A DNA stretch of 64,000 nucleotides from Pseudomonas migulae NBRC 103157. GTDB taxonomy: Bacteria > Pseudomonadota > Gammaproteobacteria > Pseudomonadales > Pseudomonadaceae. This document shows, in pieces, positions 8,730 to 18,281 of the stretch. Within the stretch, counting starts at the first letter, position 1; each line of letters starts with the position of its first letter. The position numbers were made by a program, and so were the translations under genes. Under the pieces are notes generated by a model. It worked only from the letters and a program-made list of their open reading frames with translations, did not search any database and was not told where the DNA came from. The stretch is from contig NZ_BDAG01000028.1 of assembly GCF_002091715.1 (NCBI RefSeq), positions 1 to 64,000 of the forward strand, in the 5' to 3' direction.

Positions 8730-8758
8730 TTGACAGTATCCTCTCGATCTCACATTAT
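8730..8758 (+). promoter_or_regulatory. Candidate sigma-70 promoter of the pel operon
   Basis: TTGACA (8730-8735), 17-base spacer, CATTAT (8753-8758). A perfect -35 with optimal spacing, reading toward pelX, giving a leader of about 200 nt. No other equally good promoter is seen in 8675-8966, which otherwise holds no gene. Confidence 0.55.
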
Positions 8759-8966
8759 CGGCGCCGCGTTAGTGGCCTAGCGCCATAAAATCGACGTTGG
8801 TACAACAAGCCCCATCCATGATGTTGAACCTTCGAGATTCGGGCGATGTCGCAGTCTCTAGAGTGATGGGCTAAATGCCATCATCCTCGATCAATGATCT
8901 ACTGAGCTACCGTTTTTGCGGGCGTTACATATGACGTGTCCGTTTGAATCTTCAGGAAGAAACTTC

Positions 8967-9899
8967 ATGCTTGATGGGCGAATACTGGTTACCGGCGGTG
9001 CAGGGTTTATTGGGTCACACCTTGTGGAAGCTTTGCTTGGCAAAGGCTACAAGGTTCGCGTATTGGATAATTTGTCGACCGGAAAGGTCGGCAATCTGCC
9101 GGTAGGTAATGCCAATCTGAACCTCGTTGTCGGCGATGTGGCGGACGGTGTTGCTGTAGAACAGGCCATGCGTGATTGCACCGCAGTCGTGCATCTGGCG
9201 GCGGTGGCCTCGGTACAAGCGTCGGTAGATGATCCGGTCGGCACCCATCAAAGCAACTTCGTCGGCACGCTCAACGTGTGCGAGCACATGTTGAAGTCCG
9301 GGATCAAACGCGTGGTATTCGCTTCCAGCGCGGCCATCTATGGCAACAATGGCGAAGGCTCGGCGATTGACGAGGACACCCCCAAGTCCCCGCTCACGCC
9401 TTATGCCAGCGACAAACTGGCCAGCGAGTATTACCTGGACTTCTATCGCCGTGAACATGGCCTGGAGCCAGTGATCCTGAGGTTCTTCAATATCTTCGGC
9501 CCGCGCCAGGATCCTTCGTCGCCGTACTCCGGCGTGATCAGCATTTTCACCGAGCGGGCCATGGCGCAGCAGCCAGTGGCGATTTTCGGCGATGGCGAAC
9601 AGACCCGTGATTTCGTTTACGTTGAAGACCTGGTGAGCATTCTCGTGCAAGCAGTGGAAGCGAGCGAGCCGAGCCCCGGCGCGGTGAATGTCGGGCTGGG
9701 TCGTTCCACCAGCCTCAACGACCTGATCACCGAGTTGGGGAGCGCCACCAGCAATCCTTTGACGGTGAATTATCAGGCTCCGCGTCAAGGCGACATACGC
9801 CATTCGCGCGCCAATAACGCTCGCTTGCTGGAGCGTTTCAAGCTCCCGGCACCGACCTCGATCGGCAACGGTTTAGCGCAGCTTTTACGTAGCTTGTAA
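8967..9899 (+). CDS. pelX: PelX, UDP-N-acetylglucosamine C4-epimerase
   Basis: Short-chain dehydrogenase/epimerase of 310 residues with the NAD-binding GGAGFIGSH near residues 8-16, the FASSAAIYG substrate-serine strand and the catalytic YASDK (Y-x3-K). It interconverts UDP-GlcNAc and UDP-GalNAc, supplying GalNAc for Pel. PelX is known as an accessory gene next to pelA in some pseudomonads such as P. protegens, and absent from the P. aeruginosa pel cluster. The frame is open from 8916, but ATG 8967 has AGGAAGA 8 bases before it and gives the normal N terminus (MLDGRILVTGG). Separated from pelA by 61 bp and co-oriented, with the candidate promoter upstream, so part of the same transcript. Assignment rests on context plus the epimerase fold; on sequence alone it is a GalE-like epimerase. 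Confidence 0.87.
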   Translation: MLDGRILVTGGAGFIGSHLVEALLGKGYKVRVLDNLSTGKVGNLPVGNANLNLVVGDVADGVAVEQAMRDCTAVVHLAAVASVQASVDDPVGTHQSNFVGTLNVCEHMLKSGIKRVVFASSAAIYGNNGEGSAIDEDTPKSPLTPYASDKLASEYYLDFYRREHGLEPVILRFFNIFGPRQDPSSPYSGVISIFTERAMAQQPVAIFGDGEQTRDFVYVEDLVSILVQAVEASEPSPGAVNVGLGRSTSLNDLITELGSATSNPLTVNYQAPRQGDIRHSRANNARLLERFKLPAPTSIGNGLAQLLRSL

Positions 9900-9960
9900 C
9901 CCGCCCGCTCCTCATGTCCGACGTTGAGTAGTATCGGTTCAGTCATTTCAAGAGTGAATT

Positions 9961-12771
9961 ATGGAAATCGTTTTTCGCAGGACGCGTGCCCGCGCGATTG
10001 CCAAGCGGCTGCTGGCGGCACTGGCACTTTTCGTGAGCGGACCAGCCGTCCAGGCTTCAGCATTGCCGTCACCTTCCAGCGTGGTTTTTTGGTACGCCGA
10101 CCAGCCCCCATTGCCCGAGCTGGCTCAGTTCGATTGGGCTGTGGTCGAGCCGGGGCATATGACGGCGAGCGATGTCAAAACCTTGCGCAAGCTGGGCAGC
10201 CATCCGTTCGCTTATGTGTCGGTGGGCGAGTTCGATGGCAACAAGGCGGCCATCGACAAGGCGGGGTTGCGTGATGCGGTCAGCCCGGTGCGAAACGACT
10301 CCTGGAACAGTCAGGTCATGGACCTCTCCACGCCGGCTTGGCGCGAGTATTTGCTCGGCCGCGCCAAGGCGTTGCAGGCAGAAGGTTATGACGGTCTGTT
10401 TCTCGACACCCTCGACAGTTTTCAATTGTTGCCGCAAGCCTCACGGGAAGCGCAACGGGTCGCCCTCGCCAGTCTGCTGCGCGAACTGCACAAGCGTCAG
10501 CCGACGCTGAAACTGTTTTTCAATCGCGGATTTGAAGTGTTGCCCGAGCTTGAGGGTGTCGCGGCAGCGGTAGCCTTTGAATCCATGTATGCCGGCTGGG
10601 ATGCTGCCGCCAAGCGTTATCGTCCGGTGCCGGAGGCCGATCGCCAGTGGCTGCTGGGCGAGTTGCAGCCGTTGCGTGCCAAAGGCATCCCGCTGGTGGC
10701 GATCGATTACTTGCCACCTGAGCGTCGTGACGAAGCGCGCAAGCTGGCCAAGCGTCTGCGTGAAGAAGGTTTCATCCCCTTCATCAGTACGCCTGAACTG
10801 GACTCGATGGGTATCAGCAACATCGAAGTCCAGCCGCGTCGAATCGCGCTGGTTTATGACCCGCGCGAAGGTGACTTGATCCGCAACGCCGGGCACACAC
10901 TACTCGGCGGTTTGCTTGAGTACCTCGGTTACCGGGTCGACTACCTGGCCGCCGATGCGCTGCCGGACCATCGTTTCAGTGGCATGTACGCCGGCATCAT
11001 CACCTGGATGACCAGCGGCCCGCCGCAGGACAGCCCGGCATTCAACCGTTGGCTCGGCAAACGTCTGGACGAGAAAGTGCCGCTGGTGTTTTTCGCCGGT
11101 CTGCCCATTGAGGACAAGGTCGTGCTCAAGCGTCTGGGCTTGAATCGCGCGGCGCCCCCGGGCACTCAAGCGTTGACTGTCACCTATCAGGACAAGTCGC
11201 TGCTCGGAGCGTTCGAAGCACCGGTGCAACCCCGATCCCGTGACCTGACCGCTGTTTCAGTGCTGCCCAACGGTCCGAAAGCGGCGTTGCTGCTGACCGG
11301 TGAAGGTGGTCAGACATTCACCCCGGTGGCAGTGGCCGAGTGGGGCGGTCTGGCCCTTGCGCCCTATATCCTCGAAGTGAACAACGAGCGCAGTCGCTGG
11401 ATTCTCGATCCGTTCGCGTTCCTGCAAGCCAGCCTGCGTTTGCCGGTACAACCGCGTCCGGATACCACCACGGAAAATGGTCGCCGTATCGCTACCGTGC
11501 ACATCGATGGCGACGGTTTCCCGTCCCGCGCCGAAGTTCGCGGAACGCCCTACGCCGGCAAACAGGTGCTCGACGACTTCATCAAACCCAATCCATTCCT
11601 GACCTCGGTGTCGATCATCGAAGGTGAAATTTCACCGCGGGGGATGTTCCCGTTCCTGGCTCGCGAACTGGAGCCGATTGCGCGTGAGCTGTTTGCCAAC
11701 CCGAAAGTCGAGGTCGCGACACACACCTTCAGCCATCCGTTTTTCATGCAGCCGGAATTGGCCAGCAAACGCGAGAATTTCAACCCGGAATACGGCTTGA
11801 AAATGGCGATACCGGGGTACGACAAAATCGATTTTCGTCGCGAAATATTTGGCTCGCGCGACTACATCAATCAGCAGCTCACCACCCCTGAAAAACCGGT
11901 GAAGTTGGTTTTTTGGCCGGGCGATGCGTTGCCGTCGGCGGCGACCATCAAACTGGCCTATGACGCGGGTCTGAAAAACGTCAACGGCTCCGAGACCAAG
12001 CTGACCAAGTCCAACCCGTCGCTGACCGGTTTGAATCCACTGTTGCGTCCCACCGAAGGTGGTTTGCAGTACTACGCGCCGATCATCAACGAGAACCTCT
12101 ACACCAATCTGTGGAAGGGTCCGTATTACGGTTTTCGCGATGTGATCGACACCTTTGAACTGACCGACGGCCCAAGGCGGCTGCGCGGTCTGCACCTGTA
12201 TTACCACTTCTATTCGAGCACCAAGCAGGCCTCGATCAAGACGATGAACGAGATCTACGGGTACCTGCGCGAGCAGCACCCGATGTCGCTGTGGATGAGT
12301 GATTACCTCGATCGTTTGCACGGTCTGTATCAGGCCAGTCTGGCGCAAACGGCCGACGGTGCCTGGCAGGTTCGAGGGATGGACGGGTTGCGTACCTTGC
12401 GCCTGGATCCGCAAATGGGCTGGCCGGATCTGCTGCGCTCGCAAGGCATTGCCGGTGTCCGGGATTTGCCGCAGGGGCGCTATGTAGCGTTGAGCAGCGA
12501 CCACGCGCTGCTGGTCTTGCGTCCTGATCGTGACGACAGACCTTCGCTGGAGGAGGCCAATCTGCCGTTGGTGGACTGGCGTTATCTGGATGACCGTCGG
12601 GTGAGCTTTGCGTTCGCCGGACAAGTCGATCTGACCTTCTCGGTGCGTTCGGCAAGCGCCTGTCGGGTTGAAGTGGATGGACAACGTTTCGCGGGCAAGG
12701 CATCGGCCGGTCTGTGGACTTTTCAATTACCAATGATGCAGGTGAGTAATGGTCAGCTCCTCTGCGACTAA
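9961..12771 (+). CDS. pelA: PelA, Pel glycoside hydrolase and deacetylase
   Basis: Bifunctional periplasmic enzyme of 936 residues that partly deacetylates Pel and can cleave it. N-terminal signal peptide (about residues 1-32, ending PAVQA/SA). The TIM-barrel hydrolase domain (about 40-290) carries the catalytic glutamate in VAFESMYAGW (Glu207, matching Glu218 of P. aeruginosa by offset). A linker domain follows. The carbohydrate-esterase deacetylase domain has HIDGDGF (His514, Asp516, Asp518) and the zinc pair HTFSH (His588, His592). The C-terminal end resembles a beta-sandwich. All catalytic residues that I can place are retained. It overlaps pelB by 23 bases, so translation is coupled. In P. 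aeruginosa PelA works in complex with PelB. Confidence 0.95.
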   Translation: MEIVFRRTRARAIAKRLLAALALFVSGPAVQASALPSPSSVVFWYADQPPLPELAQFDWAVVEPGHMTASDVKTLRKLGSHPFAYVSVGEFDGNKAAIDKAGLRDAVSPVRNDSWNSQVMDLSTPAWREYLLGRAKALQAEGYDGLFLDTLDSFQLLPQASREAQRVALASLLRELHKRQPTLKLFFNRGFEVLPELEGVAAAVAFESMYAGWDAAAKRYRPVPEADRQWLLGELQPLRAKGIPLVAIDYLPPERRDEARKLAKRLREEGFIPFISTPELDSMGISNIEVQPRRIALVYDPREGDLIRNAGHTLLGGLLEYLGYRVDYLAADALPDHRFSGMYAGIITWMTSGPPQDSPAFNRWLGKRLDEKVPLVFFAGLPIEDKVVLKRLGLNRAAPPGTQALTVTYQDKSLLGAFEAPVQPRSRDLTAVSVLPNGPKAALLLTGEGGQTFTPVAVAEWGGLALAPYILEVNNERSRWILDPFAFLQASLRLPVQPRPDTTTENGRRIATVHIDGDGFPSRAEVRGTPYAGKQVLDDFIKPNPFLTSVSIIEGEISPRGMFPFLARELEPIARELFANPKVEVATHTFSHPFFMQPELASKRENFNPEYGLKMAIPGYDKIDFRREIFGSRDYINQQLTTPEKPVKLVFWPGDALPSAATIKLAYDAGLKNVNGSETKLTKSNPSLTGLNPLLRPTEGGLQYYAPIINENLYTNLWKGPYYGFRDVIDTFELTDGPRRLRGLHLYYHFYSSTKQASIKTMNEIYGYLREQHPMSLWMSDYLDRLHGLYQASLAQTADGAWQVRGMDGLRTLRLDPQMGWPDLLRSQGIAGVRDLPQGRYVALSSDHALLVLRPDRDDRPSLEEANLPLVDWRYLDDRRVSFAFAGQVDLTFSVRSASACRVEVDGQRFAGKASAGLWTFQLPMMQVSNGQLLCD

Positions 12772-15700
12772 AACCAAAAGCAGTCGATTGCTCAATCCTT
12801 GGGCATTGGCGGTGGTGGCGACCGCCGTCGGTGGTCTGCTGTGGGCGACCTTCCAGCAAGAAGAAGTGTTCCAGCCTGATGGCCGTGAGCCGGATGCCGT
12901 CTCGGCCAACTACGCCGAACTGCTGTTGACCGCTCACCCGGATGACGATCACTTGCGTCTGCAATTGGTCGATCTGTTGATCCGCCTCGGCGACTACGCC
13001 AAAGCGCGTCAGCACCTGGAAAACTGGCCTGCACCGATACCCGATGTGCAGGCCTATTATCGGCTTGAGCTGGATGCACTGGAGGCTGCGCAGGGTCATG
13101 ATCCTGCCGTGCAAAAAGCGTTGGTGGAGCGGTTGAAAGGTTTCGATCACCGCCAGTTGCCGGTGCCGCAATTGCAGAACCTGGCCAAACTGGCGCTGGC
13201 TCTGCAAGCCCCGGCTTTTGCTGCCAGCGTCTATGACGAAATCGCCAGTCGTGATCCCGGGCAGCGTACCGAGTCCCTTAAATCCGCTGCCCAGTGGTAT
13301 CTGGCGGGCGAACAACCGGGGCGTGCCGCAGAAATTTACCTTGAGTTGAAAAAGGACAGCCAGCAACCCGCCGAGCGTCTGGAGTACTCGCGACTGGCGT
13401 TCAACAGTTTGTTGGCCTCAGGGCAAGGTGATCAGGCGGTGCAAGTGCTCGCCGATGAGCTTGACCAGCTCAAGGATCCGCAGGCTGATGCGGCCTGGCT
13501 GGAACAGGGGGTTGATGTCGCCGTTGCCAGCAAACGTTTTGATCTGGCGCAGCAGTTCCTTCAGCGGTGGCGCGTTTTGCAGCCGGATAACCCGAAAATT
13601 CTCGAGAAGGATTTCGCTATGCTCCTGGCCCTTGGTGATTTGCCGGGTGCCTGGGAGAGCGGTCAGCAACTGCTGCTGGAACATCCTGATGATCCGTCGT
13701 TGCTGGAGCAGATGGCCCACCTTGGCGAATGGCGCGGCGAGAGTGAGGCCGCTCTGGATTACTGGATTCGTTTGCTGAAACTGCGCGAAGACCCGCAAAC
13801 CCGTGAGCACGCCTGGCGTCTGGCGAGCCAGCAGTTCGACTTTGATCGATCGATCCCGTTGCTGGGCGACATCATGAACCAGCGCGCGTTGACCGACGTT
13901 GAACTCGATGCGCTGATCTACGGCCATGAGTCGCGAGGCACTCCGAGTCAGGCCGAAGCCTGGCTGCACGCTTACTTGCGCAAATACCCGAAGCACCGCC
14001 TGGCGTGGACGCGATTGCTGCAAAACCTGGAAAATACCGGGCAGTATGCGGTCAAGGCCAAGGTCTATAAGGACTATTCGAAACGCTTTGCGCTGACCAC
14101 CACCGAGCGCGTCGATTGGGTCGACACCTACCTCAAGCTGTTTGATAACCAGGCCGCGTGGCAGGTGTTGCAGGTCGATAACCGCACGATCACTGATCAG
14201 AATTACTGGCGTTCCCGAGCCGCTCTGGCCTGGGACCTGGAACTCGACGAGGAGCTGCGCATTTCCCTGGAGAAAATGCTGGCACTCAAAGGGTCGCTCA
14301 ACAGCGGCGACGAGAGTCAGTTGATAACGCTATATCGCACCAGCGATCCGCAGCGTGCCTTGGCATTGATGGTCGACAGCTGGAAGCGTACGAAGGACCC
14401 GCAGCGTCTGGTCGAGGCCTTGCAGCAAGCCCAGGAATTGCAGGATTGGCCGCAAGTGGTTGCGCTGCTCAAGGACGCCGAGCAATACCCCGAGGCTTAT
14501 GAGCAAGCTCAGGTTCTGGCGGTTCGCGGAGCCTTGGCGGTGCAGCAGGGGCAAGTCGATGAAGCGCAGCGTTTGTACTTGTTGGGCTTGTCGCGCTACC
14601 CCGGCGACAATCTGTTTCGCGAACGCTTGATGTGGCTTTACATCGATCAGGGCAATACCGCTGCGCTCAAACCATTACTGACTCAGTGGAAGACACAGGC
14701 TCGCGAAGACCGGATCTTGTGGCTGCCGTTCGCCAGTGCCAGTCAGATGCTCGGCCGAGACAGCGAAGCGTTGGCCTGGTACCGCATGTACCTCAAAAGC
14801 AGTCCGAATGACTGGCTGGTGCAGGCTGCCTATGCCGATGCGCTCGACACCGCGGGGTATCAGGACGCCGCCCAGCGTCTGCGTTTGAAGTTATTGCGCA
14901 GCCCTGAGGGTGAAGACATCCAACCGACGTCCCAGCGTTACGCGATCTGGTTGCGTCTGATGTCCAGCAGCTATTCGCCAGGCAAGGCGCAGCAAGAAGT
15001 GCTGAAGTGGAAAGACGGTTCGCCAGCGATGCTGCAACTGTGGTTCGAGCGATTGCTGGCGCGTCTTGACGCGACAAACCAGGAATCGCAGAAAGACCAA
15101 TGGCTGGAATGGGCGCGTGGCCAGGGCTTGAAAGTCGACCGCTATGAGCAGATTCAGCAGGCGCTGCGAAGCCGCAACAAGGCACAGGTCGAAACACTGT
15201 TGGCCAGTAGCGATCTGAACCCGGCGCAGCGGGCCCAGGCCCTCAGTCGACTTGGGCGCGTCAACGAAGCGCTTGATACCAACCTGTCAGCGCTCGGTGA
15301 CGAGCAACCCGAGGCCGTGCGCGACCAACTGCGACGTCAGGCCGTGGAAATTCACGAAAGCACGCCGCAAGGTGCGCTGCTGTCGTGGCAGGACCAGGAT
15401 TTTGGCGGTATTGCGTTCAACGCTCCGCGCCTGCAAATTGCCCACAACCTGGGTGACAAGTGGTACGCCGATCTTGAGCTGGAGCAGGGCACTTACGACG
15501 GCGACGACGTACATTCATCGAAAATCGGTGAGGAGCGTAACGCGGCCCTGACCCTGATTCGTCCGGTGGACAACGGCAGTTACAAGCTGTTCGCCGACAC
15601 CAGTCAGCGCAAGGACGACGACCGCAATGGACTGGGCCTTTCCCGGACCTGGCAGTTGGGCGTCAGTGATGAACTCGAAACCGGTCTGGATTGGCACCGT

Positions 15701-16363
15701 AAAAGTGAAGACAGTGGCTTGATGCGCGCTTTCGGTCAGCAGGACCGTGTCTGGGTTGGAGGTCGTCATGGCCTGACCGCTCGTGATCAGTTGAGCTGGG
15801 AAGTCGCCCGCAGGTCATTCTCCACGCGTGCCGGCGACTCGCTGGGTAACGGCGAGGCACTTAAGCTGGAACTCAATCACACGCTGGAATTCGCCGGTCC
15901 CAACTGGACCGTGCGCAGCGGAGTCGACTACCAGCACAACAATGTGAATGACCGCAGGCTGGATTATCTGTCGAGTCGCAACGACGGCCCGGTGATCGTG
16001 CCCGATCAGACGCGAGATCCTGAAACCAACGAACTCGACCCCACCGATACGGAAACCGTCATGGGCAGCGACTTGCTGCAAAGTCGCTACGGCCAGCTCT
16101 ATGTCGGTACGTCCTGGCGTCGCGGCATACCCGGCGCACTGGTTCGCACCAAGCCGCAATACACCTGGCTGGTGGATGTGACGGCAGGCTGGCAATGGCT
16201 GGATCAAACTTTTAACTACGGCATCAATACCGGGATCGGTTTTGAAGTGCTGGGTGATGACGAACTGGCCCTGACCTTCGGCTACCAATCCGCGCCACAA
16301 GGCGGGGATGGTCAGTCCGGCGGAACACTGGGTGTGAGCTACGGCGTGCGGTTTGGACGCTGA
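12749..16363 (+). CDS. pelB: PelB, TPR scaffold and outer-membrane porin for Pel export
   Basis: A 1204-residue protein, close to the 1193 of P. aeruginosa PelB. One N-terminal transmembrane helix (about residues 14-36, LLNPWALAVVATAVGGLLWAT) anchors a long run of tetratricopeptide-type helical repeats (about 50-860; typical ALAWYRMYLKSSPNDWLVQAAYAD), and the last 300 or so residues alternate polar and aromatic residues as a beta-barrel, ending GVSYGVRFGR with a C-terminal Arg rather than the usual Phe/Trp. It forms the outer-membrane pore and binds PelA through the TPR part. Start overlaps pelA; pelC follows after 26 bp. Confidence 0.94.
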   Translation: MVSSSATKTKSSRLLNPWALAVVATAVGGLLWATFQQEEVFQPDGREPDAVSANYAELLLTAHPDDDHLRLQLVDLLIRLGDYAKARQHLENWPAPIPDVQAYYRLELDALEAAQGHDPAVQKALVERLKGFDHRQLPVPQLQNLAKLALALQAPAFAASVYDEIASRDPGQRTESLKSAAQWYLAGEQPGRAAEIYLELKKDSQQPAERLEYSRLAFNSLLASGQGDQAVQVLADELDQLKDPQADAAWLEQGVDVAVASKRFDLAQQFLQRWRVLQPDNPKILEKDFAMLLALGDLPGAWESGQQLLLEHPDDPSLLEQMAHLGEWRGESEAALDYWIRLLKLREDPQTREHAWRLASQQFDFDRSIPLLGDIMNQRALTDVELDALIYGHESRGTPSQAEAWLHAYLRKYPKHRLAWTRLLQNLENTGQYAVKAKVYKDYSKRFALTTTERVDWVDTYLKLFDNQAAWQVLQVDNRTITDQNYWRSRAALAWDLELDEELRISLEKMLALKGSLNSGDESQLITLYRTSDPQRALALMVDSWKRTKDPQRLVEALQQAQELQDWPQVVALLKDAEQYPEAYEQAQVLAVRGALAVQQGQVDEAQRLYLLGLSRYPGDNLFRERLMWLYIDQGNTAALKPLLTQWKTQAREDRILWLPFASASQMLGRDSEALAWYRMYLKSSPNDWLVQAAYADALDTAGYQDAAQRLRLKLLRSPEGEDIQPTSQRYAIWLRLMSSSYSPGKAQQEVLKWKDGSPAMLQLWFERLLARLDATNQESQKDQWLEWARGQGLKVDRYEQIQQALRSRNKAQVETLLASSDLNPAQRAQALSRLGRVNEALDTNLSALGDEQPEAVRDQLRRQAVEIHESTPQGALLSWQDQDFGGIAFNAPRLQIAHNLGDKWYADLELEQGTYDGDDVHSSKIGEERNAALTLIRPVDNGSYKLFADTSQRKDDDRNGLGLSRTWQLGVSDELETGLDWHRKSEDSGLMRAFGQQDRVWVGGRHGLTARDQLSWEVARRSFSTRAGDSLGNGEALKLELNHTLEFAGPNWTVRSGVDYQHNNVNDRRLDYLSSRNDGPVIVPDQTRDPETNELDPTDTETVMGSDLLQSRYGQLYVGTSWRRGIPGALVRTKPQYTWLVDVTAGWQWLDQTFNYGINTGIGFEVLGDDELALTFGYQSAPQGGDGQSGGTLGVSYGVRFGR

Positions 16364-16389
16364 TCATGGAATGTCTACGGAGAAAAACT

Positions 16390-16908
16390 ATGCAAGCAAT
16401 TCGTAATCTGGGCCTGGCGCTCGCCGTCCTGTTCGTCGCCGGTTGCGCCAGCTTCACCGATGAATCCAGCCCGAACCTGCCGCGCAATGCGCAGTGGGGC
16501 ATCGTGCCAATGATCAACTATTCGCAGACGCCGCAGGCCGGTGAGCGCAGCGAGCAGATCCTGCTCAGTGTGCTCAGCAGCCACGGCTTGCAACCGCGGG
16601 TTTACCCGGTCAGCACCCAGGGCGAACAAGCGCTGATGGATGACAACGAGCGTCTGGCTGGCGCCCTGGAATGGGCACGTGAACAGAAACTCGATTATGT
16701 GATCGCCGGCAGCGTTGAAGAGTGGCAGTACAAGAACGGCCTGGATGGCGAGCCCGCGGTGGGCATCAGCCTGCGGGTACTCGAAGGCAGCAGCGGTCGG
16801 GTACTCTGGAGCAAGAGTGGCGCACGTGCCGGCTGGTCCCGTGAAAGCCTCGCGGGCACCGCTCAAACGGTGCTCGACAAACTTGTCGGCGCCCTTCGGT
16901 TCGAGTGA
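16390..16908 (+). CDS. pelC: PelC, outer-membrane lipoprotein of the Pel exporter
   Basis: A 172-residue lipoprotein, the same length as P. aeruginosa PelC, with lipobox LFVAGC (Cys19). PelC forms a ring on the inner face of the outer membrane around PelB and is thought to funnel the positively charged polymer. The frame is open from 16366, but ATG 16390 has GGAG 9 bases before it and places the lipobox correctly. The body contains the alternating strand/helix pattern YVIAGSVEEWQYKNGLDG near residue 105. The stop overlaps the GTG start of pelD (GTGA). Confidence 0.94.
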   Translation: MQAIRNLGLALAVLFVAGCASFTDESSPNLPRNAQWGIVPMINYSQTPQAGERSEQILLSVLSSHGLQPRVYPVSTQGEQALMDDNERLAGALEWAREQKLDYVIAGSVEEWQYKNGLDGEPAVGISLRVLEGSSGRVLWSKSGARAGWSRESLAGTAQTVLDKLVGALRFE

Positions 16909-18281
16909 TCGCAATGAATTCTCCCCACATGGATTACAGCCTGGCGCCTCAAGCCAGCGGCCCGGTGTCTTGGCTGGAAACGTTTCTGGTCACCGGCGCG
17001 GCCATCGGCCTGGGCTTGTGGCTGACCCCTGAAGACCCGTTGCAGGTACACGGCGGGTTCCCCTGGCCGATCCTGGCGCCGCTGCTGCTGGGCGTGCGTT
17101 ACGGTTTTGTGCGCGGCCTGTTCAGCGCCAGCCTGCTGGTGCTGGCGATGTTCGCCCTGCGCCGCAGCGGACTCGAAGGCTACGCCCAGATCGATCCGTC
17201 ATTCATTGTCGGCGTGCTGGTTTGCGGGATGCTGGTGGGTGAGGTTCGCGATCAGTGGATGCGGCGCCTGGAGCGGCTGCAGATGGCCAACGAATATCGT
17301 CAATACCGTCTCGACGAATTCACCCGGGCGCACCAGATTCTGCGGGTCTCCCACGACCTGCTCGAGCAGCGCGTGGCCGGTAGCGACCAGAGCCTGCGCA
17401 GCTCCTTGCTGGGCTTGCGCGAAAAATTGCGGGTGATGCCGGACTCGGGCGATGCGTTGACCGCGCTGGCAGACCCGATCACGTCGATGCTTGGGCAGTA
17501 CGGCGCGTTGCGCGTGGCCGGTCTGTACGGCGTTGACGAGCGTGAAGAAAATGTCTTGCCTGACGCGTTGGCAACGATCGGCGTGATGGGGCCGTTGGGC
17601 ACCGAGGACGGTCTGGTCAAGCTGTGCCTGGAGCGCGGCGAACTGGTGAGCGTGCGTCAGGAGTTGATTGATTCCGGCACCTCGGCGCAGTTCTCATCGT
17701 TGCAGGCGTGCATCCCGTTGATCGATGCCGAGGGTCGTCTGCTGGCAATCCTGGCGGTTCGGCAGATGCCGTTCTTCGCCTTCCAGGATCGCACCCTGAG
17801 CCTGTTGGCGCTGCTCGCCGGGCACATCGCCGACCTGTTGCGCCGTGACCCGCATGTGTTGCAACTGCCCGACGCCGATGCCCAGCAATTCACCCTGCAG
17901 CTCAAACGCTCGCTGGTGGATGTCGAGAAACACGCATTGCCGGCCGGGTTGTTTGCCTTTGAAATGACCCGTCCCAACGACGAGCTGACGCGTCTGCTGG
18001 AGCGCAGCCAGCGCGGTCTCGATCTGCACTTGCCGGTGCGCAACAATCGCGATCATCAACTGTTGCTGGTGCTCTTGCCGTTGACCAGCCCGCAGGGCAC
18101 CGAAGGTTATCTGGCGCGTATCAACCTGTTGTTGCATGAGCACTTTGGTATTGAAAGTGACATGGCGAGCCTGGGGGTGCGGGTGATGCCTTTCAATCTG
18201 GAGCCTGGTTGTGAACGCGACGGGCTGCGTAATTTCCTGTTCAACGAGTGTGGCCTGAATGATCAGCAAGTGGCTGTTTAG
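16905..18281 (+). CDS. pelD: PelD, c-di-GMP receptor of the Pel synthase
   Basis: Inner-membrane protein of 458 residues: four transmembrane helices (about residues 20-115), a coiled segment, a GAF domain (about 175-320) and a degenerate GGDEF domain (about 330-455) that binds but does not make c-di-GMP. The binding (I-site) RxxD motif is present as RGLD (Arg370, Asp373; P. aeruginosa Arg367/Asp370), so allosteric activation by c-di-GMP should be retained. Starts with GTG overlapping the pelC stop by four bases; an internal ATG four codons in (16914) is an alternative. Overlaps pelE by 23 bases. PelD forms the synthase complex with PelE, PelF and PelG. Confidence 0.94.
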   Translation: MIAMNSPHMDYSLAPQASGPVSWLETFLVTGAAIGLGLWLTPEDPLQVHGGFPWPILAPLLLGVRYGFVRGLFSASLLVLAMFALRRSGLEGYAQIDPSFIVGVLVCGMLVGEVRDQWMRRLERLQMANEYRQYRLDEFTRAHQILRVSHDLLEQRVAGSDQSLRSSLLGLREKLRVMPDSGDALTALADPITSMLGQYGALRVAGLYGVDEREENVLPDALATIGVMGPLGTEDGLVKLCLERGELVSVRQELIDSGTSAQFSSLQACIPLIDAEGRLLAILAVRQMPFFAFQDRTLSLLALLAGHIADLLRRDPHVLQLPDADAQQFTLQLKRSLVDVEKHALPAGLFAFEMTRPNDELTRLLERSQRGLDLHLPVRNNRDHQLLLVLLPLTSPQGTEGYLARINLLLHEHFGIESDMASLGVRVMPFNLEPGCERDGLRNFLFNECGLNDQQVAV

